Origin: Parus major
Taxonomy: Eukaryota > Chordata > Aves > Passeriformes > Paridae
NCBI RefSeq assembly: GCF_001522545.3
Contig: NC_031769.1
Coordinates: 66,527,402-66,591,401, forward strand
Direction: 5' to 3'
Length of the DNA: 64,000 nt
The notes beneath the pieces were generated by a model. The model was not told where the DNA came from and searched no databases. It saw only the letters and a program-made list of their open reading frames with translations. A program made the translations under genes and the position numbers. Positions 46,401 to 57,415 of the stretch are shown here, piece by piece; the stretch's first letter is position 1, and each line of letters starts with the position of its first letter.

Positions 46401-49400
46401 TCAATAATTTAATGACTCATTAAGCATCTTGGAGGCAGAAACCAACATATTGTACTAAAGCTAATACAAGTCAGTCCTTCCTCTTGGCCAGGACATCATA
46501 AAAACTGTGAAATACTGATGTATCACTTGGAATACAAGTTTCCAAAAAAACAATTCTGACATTTTCTATATCCTCAGAATGACTCTTTGTGCTAAGCAAA
46601 ATGTTACAAACAAACACTGAAACTGTCATTTCCTGATGCCCACTTCTGAATGCTCTAAATACTTTCTCAGCTGTCCCTTCCACTTAGCTGTTCTTGTTTG
46701 TTGTTCCCTACTGAATGGCAGGTTAACAATAGAAGGAAGGATAGATTAATTGTCATAGGCTGTTGTCCAGAAAGTGTTTCTTGAACTAAGCTCTGCCCAG
46801 AATTAAAATCCACATATACCATGTCTGCAGCAACAGAGACTGTGTCCAGGAGGGTTGCTGCTGCTGCTGCTGCTGTAATCCCTGAGGCCATTTGGATCTT
46901 TCAGACATCAGTAAAATTGAAAATCACTTTTCAATCAATAGATACCTCCTCTTATCATGAGGATGTTGGATTCTTGATAGATATTTTAAACTGCCAGTTT
47001 TGGGTGTCTTACAAGACAATGGAGAGGACCAAAGTTAAATATTTCAAAAACCTAGTGGTTTTGAAGTGGGGTGATCTTCATGGAGAAAGTTAAATGCCTG
47101 TGATATCTTTTTATTTTTCAAAACTCAGATATATTTATTCTGTGTGGGTTGTGTTTCACTGCATTGTTTCCTTAAAAAATATTTCATGATGTATTTAACA
47201 ATGCTATCTATAGCTCGCATTCAAAGATCAGTGCATAGAGTTAGGAGCAGAGGTGAGCCATATAATATTGTACTGGGGCAGTCTTTTGCCATTTCAAACA
47301 TGTTTCTAGATAGTGAGGAAGGAAGGTCTTGAAAATAGAAGCTTCTAACTTTTCATGGCTATAAAGAAATGATCATACACCTTGGGTCTGAGTGTGATGA
47401 AAACGTTACTAATGTTTTAGGGGGAAAAAAGGTTATTTGTAAAGAAAAAGCTCCTAAAATGAGCTTGACCTTCACCTATAGTTTTATTAGAGTGTGGTTG
47501 ACACAGAACAAAAATAAGGATGCAGTAGTGCTGTACAGGTGAGCTTTCTGGTAGACAGTAGTCTGGGGAGGATTGTAATTGCTTCAGACTTGAAGAAGCT
47601 ATATTTGAACTCGCTTCCAGCTGTTATAGAAAACCAGTTTGGAAACCCCACTCTGCTTCTGATCTTTAACCTTGTATTTTTCAGCTCAGAATAGTTGTGT
47701 TTGGATTACCCTCAGCAAGCACCAGGGTAAGGAGCTCATTGGGATCCAGGTAATGGGAAGATAGACTGAGCGGTGGGGATGGTCCCTGAGACCCGTGTTC
47801 TTCTTGCTGCACGGGGCAGATCAGACCTGCAGCTCCGAAAGGAACACCTTCAAAGCAGGTTTTGCTAACAGAACTCTGTGCCCTGGCCAGAGGATTCAGG
47901 GGCAGTTTTCTTGAGGTGTCCTGATCCCTCAGTTCTGGTTCAGGAGCAAACATTTTTACCAGGCACAGCAGCTGCTGCAGGTGTCCAATACACCAAGCTG
48001 AACAGGAGGCATCCCCTCATACTGAAGAGGTATGATACCAATCTTGTGGATTTCTTGGGTCAAATGAAACACATACATGCAATCTGCTGTCTACATGTCC
48101 AACTCTCCAGTCAGAGCATGATGGTATCTGACCTGTCAAGACCTGTTTAGATAGAGGACAAGCCCATCAGCCCATCTGTGTGTCATATATGGCTCCAGAT
48201 GGAGGGCTGGTGGCAATTTAGCAGCTTGTGTGCCTGGACATGTCATCCAGCTTTACATGATTGGCTGGCACAGTACATTCTCTGGATTTAATTTACAGTG
48301 AAACCAGAGCAACAGATTAAATAACAAAGATAGTTTGGTAAATAAGGTTTCTATTTACACAGATTTTCTTTCCCCCCCTGGTTGTTTCCCCACACACAGA
48401 AGAACCTTGGAGTTCATGCAGTTGCTCTGCTTGGAATTGTCTGCACCTAGATTTGGCTGCAGGAGGCTGCCTGTGTTTCGGACTACATCTCATTCCCTTC
48501 ATCTTCCTCATCAACATCATTCACCCTCTGATGGGTGAAGTCAGTCAGCCACTGATTTGCACCAGCTGTGGTTTTGATGCAGTGGTGTATGAGTTTAAGT
48601 AGGTAATATCAAGAGAGGCTTCTTGCTGCTGCACATTTTATTCAGGGGTTTACTTTCTTTATGGAAACTGTTTTAAAATTCTCTCACACAGCACTAGAAA
48701 GTGTCTTTTCTTCCAGAGATATGATGAAAAGTTAAATAGGTCATTTTTTATCTTGAAGATATAAAGCTTGGAAATGAAATATTCTGAAATAGTATCCACT
48801 TGGTAAATCTAGCGAGGGGTATTTTTGTCATTCCTTGATGGTGCCATCAAATAGAGATAATGCTACTGCAATTTGGGATTACTCTGTGGCACTGGGTCAC
48901 TGTTGGCTCCTGGTTTGAAGTAGGCTTTCAGTGATGTGAGCTTTCAGTAGTGAAGTGAAAAATATTGTGAAACTACGGTTGGTCTTTGGTGACTTTGGAG
49001 AACAGCTGAACATGTGTGTTCACCTCCTGCTCAGTGTTTGCTTCACTTTTCCTTGTAAAAGGAGTAAAGACAGAGCAAATTGGAAAGTGAGTTGAAAAGT
49101 AAGCCTCTTGTTTGATGAGGAATAGCCTGAGTTGCTGGCTGCTGAGCAGTCTCCCCTGAATCCCTTAAATCCCAATGGTCACTTCCCTGTGTTATGTGCT
49201 ACCTAGATCTGGATGCCTGGGAGATGAGCTTTTTGAATCCAGCTATTTAAGGAGCAAGATATAAGCTTATAGAAAAGTTCTTTATTTTCTTACTGATAAT
49301 TATCTTCTGCTGAGTGCTCTTCAAGAGCGTAGCAGAAGGCACAAAGAGTTCCTCTCCTGGAAAACAACTTGTTTATATGTTTATCCTGGCATTGTGATTT

Positions 49401-50144
49401 AGGTCAGAGAAGACTGGGCTTGCTTTTTCTGAATCTCTGTCTCTTGTAAATATGACATTGTTTCTAATCTTTCAAGCAACATAAATATGCAAAAGTGTAT
49501 GCATGGATACATTTTGTCTTTAGAAAGAAATACCTCCTCTTTCTGCCACTACCTATTTCTTGGGGCCTTCCATACATCCCAGGGTATGGCATTTACCAGC
49601 TCCTATCCCTGCTATGACACAGCTGCAGCTCAGAGCTGTGTGCCCTGCCCAGGATGGGGAAAAAACATTCCAGCTATTCCTAATCTTCTTTCACTGAAAA
49701 AACTTACAGAGGCTTAAAGTTGATGTTATTAGTGGCAGGGCAGATGAGGGATTGTTGAACACCAGGGCTCCCATAAGACCTGATAGGTATTTTGTGTTGC
49801 CCTTGCATGTAAGGTGGTCATAGCCTACCACAAGGACAATTTCTGACTGTGTTTTTGTTAGAGCTGTGCCTGTCCCTGTGTAGCACCTCCTCTTCGTTCA
49901 TAGTACCTCTGGCTTTCTGGCTGACCATTTATTTCCAGGAGCTGCACCTCCAGCTGTACAGACAGCTCTGTGTTTCACCTCTGCATTCTACCATCTGCCG
50001 GGGTTTGTGTTGCAGTAACCAGAGCATGCTCTCCTAGAGTGAAAGATAACTCATGACAGCTTGCAAAACCCCTGCAGACGTCCCCTAAACCAGACTGCTT
50101 GCTCATTTTAGTTTAAGCAAACACAGAAGACCACAAAGAGAAGG
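43460..50144. other. Intergenic, no gene recognised
   Basis: AT-rich sequence. It includes an AT-alternating stretch at about 44925-44990 and a (TGC) run of nearly seven units at 46856-46875. Open frames are short and show no family similarity. Confidence 0.65.
46856..46875. repeat. Short (TGC)n trinucleotide repeat
   Basis: Nearly seven TGC units in non-coding DNA. On the minus strand it reads as a GCA run. Confidence 0.85.
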
Positions 50145-50435
50145 GCACAGGCTGTCCAGGTTAAAAGTGACAGGTTCAATCCCACCTCCAGCCTCTACTG
50201 TGTTTTTGTCTCTTCCCCCTGCTTGGCAACCTTGCAGTTGGCTCTGCTTCAGATCATGAGCCCACAGGATCTTCTTTGGATCAGCAGCCAGTCATATTTA
50301 GGACATCATCATCTCCAACTTTGTTTCTGGCCTGCAGTGTGACCAGGAAGATTTCTTGGCTCTTGTTGCTCAGTTTCTCTCGTCATAAATGGAAATAGTG
50401 ACACTTCTCTGAAGTGCTACAAGAATCTATGGGCA
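50145..50435 (+). mobile_element. MIR-like (CORE-SINE) relic, sense orientation
   Basis: A tRNA-type B-box-like segment (GGTTCAATCCC at 50172-50182) is followed by CACCTCCAGCCTCTACTG. About 150 bases later come GCAGTGTGACCAGGAAG, GCTCAGTTTCTCTCGTCATA and AATGGAAATAGTGACAC, the same order as GTGTGACC / CTCAGTTTCC / AAATGGGGATAATA in MIR. The head and tail are separated by more than in MIR, so an insertion or two separate relics are possible. Confidence 0.5.
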
Positions 50436-51022
50436 GTAAAGACTGCAGTCAAATCAAATCTTATAGCTGGTCACTAAAATCTTGTAGACAGGAGGGATGA
50501 GACAGCAGCAGTAGGAGTCACTGGTATAATGCAGAGATTTCTAATTCCACTGGGTGGCAGCTGAGACTGAGCTTAGGTGAGGAGTAATGCTTTCTCCTTC
50601 GGGTTGAATGTAGTGACTTCTTGCTCGAAGAAAACAGATCCAGAACCAAGCCTACTGCAAGGTGCCCATCTAAGATGGCAATTTTCTTTTGTTTACATTA
50701 TTTGAATGCCCTATTTAATACAGACAATAGAACAAGAAAGAGCAAAAGAACAATCTTTTCAACCAAAAACCCTATCAAACCTGCTGGGTTTGGATTGCCA
50801 GTCATTTACAATACTTTTAAAGGCTTATAAGCAAAAATCACATCAGCAGAAGTCCACCAATTTTTCATTTGATTTATTTCCTAATGCAATCTTGGTTTGA
50901 AAACCAGGCCATGAGAAATCATGTCTCAAAACTGCATTTGTTGAGGAGGCAGATAACCAAACAAACACCTTCTTTTGTGTGGAGTGGATCATATTGCCCA
51001 CAGCCACCTTCCCCCAGCTGTA

Positions 51023-51094
51023 TCAGACCCTGGCAGAAACCAACTTTATTCTCTTTGTATAAAGAGCCACTGGTTGGTTTCTGCCAGGGCCTGA
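51023..51094 (+). ncRNA. Candidate microRNA-precursor-like hairpin
   Basis: The arms 51023-51044 and 51073-51094 pair at 21 of 22 positions (single A-C mismatch at the fifth base). Above a 6/6 symmetric internal loop, CTCTTT (51051-51056) pairs with AAAGAG (51061-51066) around a GTAT loop. The 72-nt total, 22-bp lower stem and small apical loop match the size and shape of a pre-miRNA. I do not recognise it as a named miRNA. The near-perfect stem also fits a young inverted duplication with no function. Either strand could be the transcript. Confidence 0.35.
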
Positions 51095-51363
51095 TTTTCT
51101 GCTCAAGGGGTAAAGAAAATCCTCCTGTGAATGACAGCAGTCTTATGAACTACGCTACAAAGCTGTAGCAAGAATTGTTCAGAGCTGGTTAAATGCTGTA
51201 TTGGTGCTTCAGGCAGAACTGCTCTCTGTGTCTCCAAAGGAAAATAAGTCTTATTATCCTTAATTGGTGGCTTTCCTCCTGTTTCTTGAGCACATTGTCC
51301 TTTCAAGGAATTCTTGCACAAGCCCAAGATTTCTTTCCATTTGGGCTTTTGGAGGAAAAATAA

Positions 51364-51368
<5 letters not shown>

Positions 51369-51409
<41 letters not shown>
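51369..51409. repeat. (TC)20 microsatellite
   Basis: About twenty uninterrupted TC units, 275 bases downstream of the hairpin at 51.0 kb. Reading through it gives a spurious Ser-Leu repeat frame. Confidence 0.95.
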
Positions 51410-51415
<6 letters not shown>

Positions 51416-52602
51416 TTCTTTTTGCTGCCTGGAAATGAATCATGCCATGGACTTTGACATAGAGCTTCTCATTTTTTACTGCATAGTTAGCTGCAAATGC
51501 CTCACTTTAAGATATTTTATTCTCCCTTCTGTTCTTAACTCTCCAGTTCATTGAGAGAATGTTGTTCATGTGGGTGCAGTGGGTAGAAAGGGGCTGCAGA
51601 AGTGCTCTAGGAAGAATCCCTTCTTCAGAAGAGCTAGCACAGCTGTGCAAGGCTGGCAAAAGCAGCTTTCATAGGAATTGCCTTCAGAGCGGGCAGAGGG
51701 CATGACAGGAACAGCAAGGCTGTGTTTCACCTGCCCCTGGAGTATTATTTATTCTCCTGCCATAAAAGAGCCATTCTCAGCCTAGTCTTAACATCAGAGA
51801 GTTATCTGACACCTGGGTTCTTCTTTGCCCAGCAGATTTGGGCTGCAGAGGAGAAGCAGGCTGCTCTCAGCATGGGTACAGGAAGTCCCTGCAAAGTTGT
51901 GTAAGGCTGGCCTGGGTGTCAGTGTATTTGCTTACCAGCATGAGAGGCTTTGGATGTGAGAAGGAATGCCATTTATAATTAGAGAGTGAGAGGGCATGGA
52001 GATTCATTCTTGGAGATTGGGTGTTAAGGTCTGATGAGAGTCACAGATGAAAAAAAATGGTTGCAAAGCTAAAAAAAGGCTGGTTTCAACCCTGACACAT
52101 CTTGCATGTTCCTGCTGAAGACATGCCAATGAGCTTGCAAAATGAGGGGCCCCCTTGTTTGTGTCTGAATCGATTTTTGAAAGGCATTTGATGGCTGGTA
52201 TGGATGAGCCTGATGGAGCACCCATCAGGCCTTCAGCAGTGCAGCTACAAAGGTGTGGAGATGTGGAGTGGAGTGCAGTGCAGGAGCAGGTGCCCTGGGA
52301 AAGGAGTAAGTTTAGATTTAGCATCTCTTTCTTCACTGCTCTGTGACACTGCCTTACATCAGGTGAGTAAGAAGCAATGCAGGCTCCAGCAGTGCAGGCT
52401 GACACTGTGTAGGAGACAATGAGGATAGTTTTACACTTAAACTTTATAGACCACTTACTGCTGTTAAGTGGCACACTAAAAACTAGAGAACAACAAAAGC
52501 AAGGACGTTGGATTCGCACCTCTTGCACTCATGAATTGTCGTGTCAAGCAGTGCTAATACACTGGAAGGCAAACAGTAGCAATGAAACCGAATTCTCTGC
52601 CT

Positions 52603-52620
52603 GGACAGTGTACACTGTCC
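52603..52620. repeat. 18-bp perfect palindrome
   Basis: GGACAGTGTACACTGTCC is its own reverse complement, with GGACA/TGTCC ends around a GTGTACAC core. The spacing does not fit a standard steroid-receptor element. Confidence 0.8.
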
Positions 52621-55600
52621 AAAGGGACCCCAGATAAAGAGGAAAAACCCCAGAAAAAACTGAGGCTAACTTGAACTCTGTAAAGAAACCTAGCTGAAAC
52701 AAAACAATTCAACATAGCTTGGCATACAGCTGTGATAGCTGGTGCCCTCCCAAAACAGTAAAGGACTTAAAAAACTTTTGTCCATCAAATGGAAAAAAAA
52801 ATCCTCCACTGGTGATGAAATTGAGAAAGAACCTACCACATGTTCACTGAGCTGAAATACAACAGAAGAGCAGTATACAAACTCCCTCCAAGAAGCTGTC
52901 AAACCCAGCCCAGTGCCCCATGAGGTACAGAAAAAGCCTAAAACCTTTCTAGGGAGAAGCAGAGCAGGTTACAGCAGACAACAGAAGACTTCACCCTACA
53001 CAGCAGTGGTGGCCTGGGGCAGGTGCAATTTAAGTGTGATAGAAAAAGTGTGAGCGGAGCTATTCACCTCTTGAGAAGCTATTGTAATTTTTTGTGATCA
53101 TCTGAGACTGCAGACTGTCCCCTGCTTGGTGCAGCACCATGCCCTCAGGCAGCCTCCTTCAACCCCCTCCTCCTTCCTTTCTCCTTCTGCTAGCTAAGAA
53201 CAGAGCAGTAAAGGAAAGCAGCTCAAAAAGCTCTTTGGCTCCCTGCCCCGACCCTGGCAAGCAGCTGTGCAGTGTCAGGAGCCTGAGGTGTGCCAGCAGC
53301 AAGCTCTGCTCTGCCACCCTGGCAGCACAAGCTTGCCATGCACCCCAGCCCAACCTGAGGGCACCCTCCTCCCCAACCTGGTTTGCCAGTGTGTTCCAGG
53401 CTGCTTCCTGCTGAGTCTGCAGCAGGTGATGGTCTGATTAAACTATAGAATGAGAGATAAGCAAAAGGGTTTAATACCACTTGTTTTTGCACTGGCGGAA
53501 CCATCAGGTAAGAGCACAGGGACTGTCTTCCCTCGTGCTCCTCTCCCATCCTTGAAATCCTAGAGGAAATATTTTTTCTTTAATGTTATTTATTTTATTA
53601 AAATTAATTCTATTTACTTATTTAACTAGGTTTTATAGCTAATTAATCTGAAGTTGGTGGTTAGAAGTAAAACTAGTTTTACTAGTGGGATGATCACCCT
53701 ACCAGGAGCACTAGCATTTAGTTGAACTGCTTCTTTTGTTTCAACTTGTTTTCAGCAATGTCAGCTCCAAGCTTCTGGAAACATGAACCCCTTCCCTTGT
53801 GAATCTTAAAAGTAGCCACACCACACAGGCAAGGCCATAATTAGTGTCTGGGACACCACAGGAGAGAAATATGTACGTGAAACCCAACACTTGGTAAATG
53901 CTCTGGAGCATTTAAAGCTGGGGGTCTTAGAGGAGCTGTGGGGTGATGGACTGCAAGGCATATCTGTGAATCAAATTCTTTACTGTTGTCATTTCACTCT
54001 GATTCCTCAACACATCTCCTGCATGTTCAGCTGTTTTAAATGAGGGTCAAGCACTGCCTGCCTTACCCTTTTGTTTACCACAGGAACAGATGGATCATTC
54101 ACTTGTGCATTGCTCAACATTTGAAACCAAACCCCATGTAATTGGAGCAGGAGATTTTGGGCTGATCTGTACAAATAGTTGAACTGACTTAACTGTAATG
54201 AGTTATGGAAAACATCACTTGGAAACACAGTGTTTTGGCTGATAGCAATTATGTCTTAGCTTGGTAGTTTATGAACCTGAAGCAAAGTTTTAAATTTATA
54301 TGACATCTTACCAACAGAAAGGTAAATTGTTCTAAGTCATAAGTGAGATAAATTATTACAACTGTGTCCCCAAAGGAGTCTCTGAGGATTAACTGAATTA
54401 GTTCAATAACTGATTGTAGTTAAACTGGTGGGTACTATTTTGTGTGAACCGGTCCTTGGGGCTGGGAGGTTTCACCTTCAATCAGGTGAAGAGTTGGACA
54501 GCAGCACCTGAGGAGAAACATCAACAACTGTTCGGAGCTTCACACATAGATCTGCTTTGCAAGGTGGTCAATGTGTGTCAGCAGAGCACCATTCCTTTTG
54601 CTGTCATTGGAAAGACACAAAGATCTTCCTAAAACCAAATCAAGAAAGCTTACAACCAAGTGACACAAACTGCTAGTACAGTAAAGTTAAATTATGTTGC
54701 TTCCAGATTCCTAAAAAGACATCAATGTAGAACCTAATTTTCAGCAGGATCTGGTAGAGCAATTATTGCTTATCTTTGCCATCTGGAAAGATGTTTCTGG
54801 ATCTAGTTATCCTGTGAGGTGTATCAATTCTGCATCGTGTGCACCAGCTCCTTCTGTCAGAAATGTGTTTCTGTGAGCATGTCTAATGCCTATCAGATTT
54901 GCTCTGGGCATGATCAGTATTAATGATTTTTAGATCTTAGCTTAAGAAATAGCAGCTGGGGTGTGCATTCTATGACTCCACTGTCCCCTGACTGAGGTTG
55001 TATAGGTTGTGCTGCACATGTACTATGGTGTGGTATAGTTTCTTTGGAAAGACAATAGGATTTCAAAGAAAGCTTTGAGTCAGTGATGTGGAAGAGAAAA
55101 ATGTCCTCGCTGCTCCTGCTGTGTATGGGCAGAAAAAGTCAGCAAATATTTTAAGGCAGTGGCAGTGAAAGCACAGATCACACAATTTGCAGCATCTTTG
55201 GAGAGTATAGCTCAGGTAACATTCCCTTAGGCATCCAGATGGATAGGGTTCAAAACTTCATCTTGAATATTGATGGTAATGGGAACAGCTGTTCACTACC
55301 ATGTTCAGGTGTAAACAAGATGTGGTTTAATGGGTAAAAAATCATCTGTTTGCAAAGAGCAACCCAACTTTCCCCACCAGATGCAAGCTCCTAGGGCAGG
55401 CTCCAGCTGAGCCTGTCCTATGTACCAGACCCAGACTTGCTCTGGGCCTGCACCCAGCCCTGTGCTTGGGGGGACCCCAAATGTGGCTCCAGGGGCCTGA
55501 CTTCCACACCTCAGGCTTGGGCTCTACAGCACTGTCTGCACACCTGAAGCTGAGTTTACCATCACCTCAGCTAGCACAAAATGCCATCATCTCTTTTAGA

Positions 55601-57284
55601 TCATGAAACACAGATCATACACTGATCAGTTCTATCGTCACCTTTGACAGTCCTCTTGGCAGAGAGTTTTGTGGTGGATTCAACATAGAGATTAATTTCT
55701 GTTGAGTCAGGCAAGGAGTAAGTGGGAATCTGGACAGCTCACACTCATTCTGTCTATGGTGCAAGGGTTTAGGGGCTTCTGGCCTTTATTTGTTTCATTG
55801 TTTTGGTGGTTGGTTGGGGTTTGTTACAGTTAAACAATTTCAATGAGCAGGATTAACTTCACTACAGTAAATAAAAGACAACATGCCCTTATTAACAGTC
55901 TGTCAGCCTGGACCTTCTTCCTAAATTAATATATGACAGGATGGGTGTCTGTTTCTGAGGAGTCAGTAATAGAGGGTGGGAAGCAGAGTGATGTACTCCC
56001 AGTTCACCCTCAGTAAATTCACTGAGCTGTGTACACATTGCACAGACAGAGACTGTTTGTTCAAGGAAGGCATCAGGCTCCACTAACCCTCACCACAGAA
56101 CCAAGCTCAATAGGAGCTTGCAAGCCTCCAAAGATAGTCCTTTATCTTCTTACTTTAACTATGAAACATCCAAGAAATAGAAAACAATTCCTGGGTACAG
56201 AACACTGTCAGCATCTGGTGTTTTTAGGGGAAATGCCCTGGGTTTTTCTCCTGTACTGCTGGTGGTACTGCAAAGTTAATAATCTGAAGTAGTGTGTTCA
56301 TCATTGCATGTAACAAAGAATTTTAATGGCATTCTATTTATATCATGAAAGGCTCTGTGCATGTGTCACCCTTGTGTTTTGATGTAGCTGTCTCTCAAAT
56401 ATCTTCTGATAGACATCTCTGCCAGTCATTGCGAGGCAGTGGGAGTAAAATATGCTAGGACATTTAACACAATACTGAATGTTTCTACTTGACTTGTATT
56501 CCTGGCTGTGTAGCACTTCAAACTACACTTTTACCAGTCAGGTTTGGAAGGGTTTTCCTTGCCAAGAAAGGTTATGCTACTGTGAGATTCTTATAGTTGT
56601 CTATTGTCACATGATGTGCTGCAGCCCAGGGACCCCCACCCATACACAGAATACCAGCATTTGTGATCTGCTCAGACCAGACATGATAAATACTAAAAGT
56701 ATGGGGGAGAACTGGTGCAGAAGGATAAGGGTAAGAACAGTAAGGGAAAGGGGTGCATAGCTGTGAATCCCTGCAGGGATATATGCTGCATGAGTCATCT
56801 CATGCAGTCCTTTGGCTAATCTAGGTGCCCCCACCATGATTCAGGGTTTAGGAATGAGGATGCAAATGCAGGCAGCCAGTATAGGCCCCTTGTGGCTAGT
56901 GAGCAGTTGTGCTTCCAAATCGTCAAAACAGAGAGGAAAGGCCTAGCCCTGCCATTACTATTTTGTTCCAGCTTCTAACCCAAAGAACATAAATGAGCAC
57001 AGGAAATTATTGTTCTCAGCAGATCCCACCAAACTGGGAAAGCATCAAATGGAACAGCTGCACAGATATCCAGGATCCAAAGGAGAATTCCTATCCCAGC
57101 AATTTCTAGGACGGCCACACTTTCTTCTTACATATCTTGAGATTCCTTTCAGTAACATCTCTCAGAGTATGAAATTAATTCTGGTGGATATGGACAATAA
57201 TTTAGTATGCAGGTGCTATAAATAATTTAATTTAAAAATAATTATATATTATGTTTATGCTGAAACTTCCAGGGTGAAAGTGAC

Positions 57285-57415
57285 CTTACTGTGATACAGA
57301 GATTCTACTTACAATAACCATCACACAGATGGGAAAATGACAGCTAACCCAATATCACACAAAATCTCTCCATCACAGCTGGGAGGAAAATAACAATCTG
57401 TTGGTCCTTGGTTCC
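57285..57415 (-). mobile_element. MIR-like SINE relic, antisense (tentative)
   Basis: The + strand shows CACACAGATGGGAAAATGAC, CAGCTAACCCAATATCACAC, CATCACAGCTGGGAGG and TTGGTTCCC in order. This parallels the reverse complement of MIR (ACAGATGAGGAAAC ... AGGTCACACAGC ... GAACCCAGG). It is decayed, with approximate ends. Confidence 0.45.

Noticed and set aside
50172..50182. tRNA gene suspected from GGTTCAATCCC
   Set aside because: No cloverleaf, A box or acceptor stem could be drawn around it. The context fits a MIR-like SINE relic.
51264..51554. Open frame with a long Ser-Leu repeat
   Set aside because: It is the (TC)20 microsatellite read in frame.
52004..52528. 174-codon minus-strand open frame
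   Set aside because: No domain recognised and no supporting splice or promoter signals.
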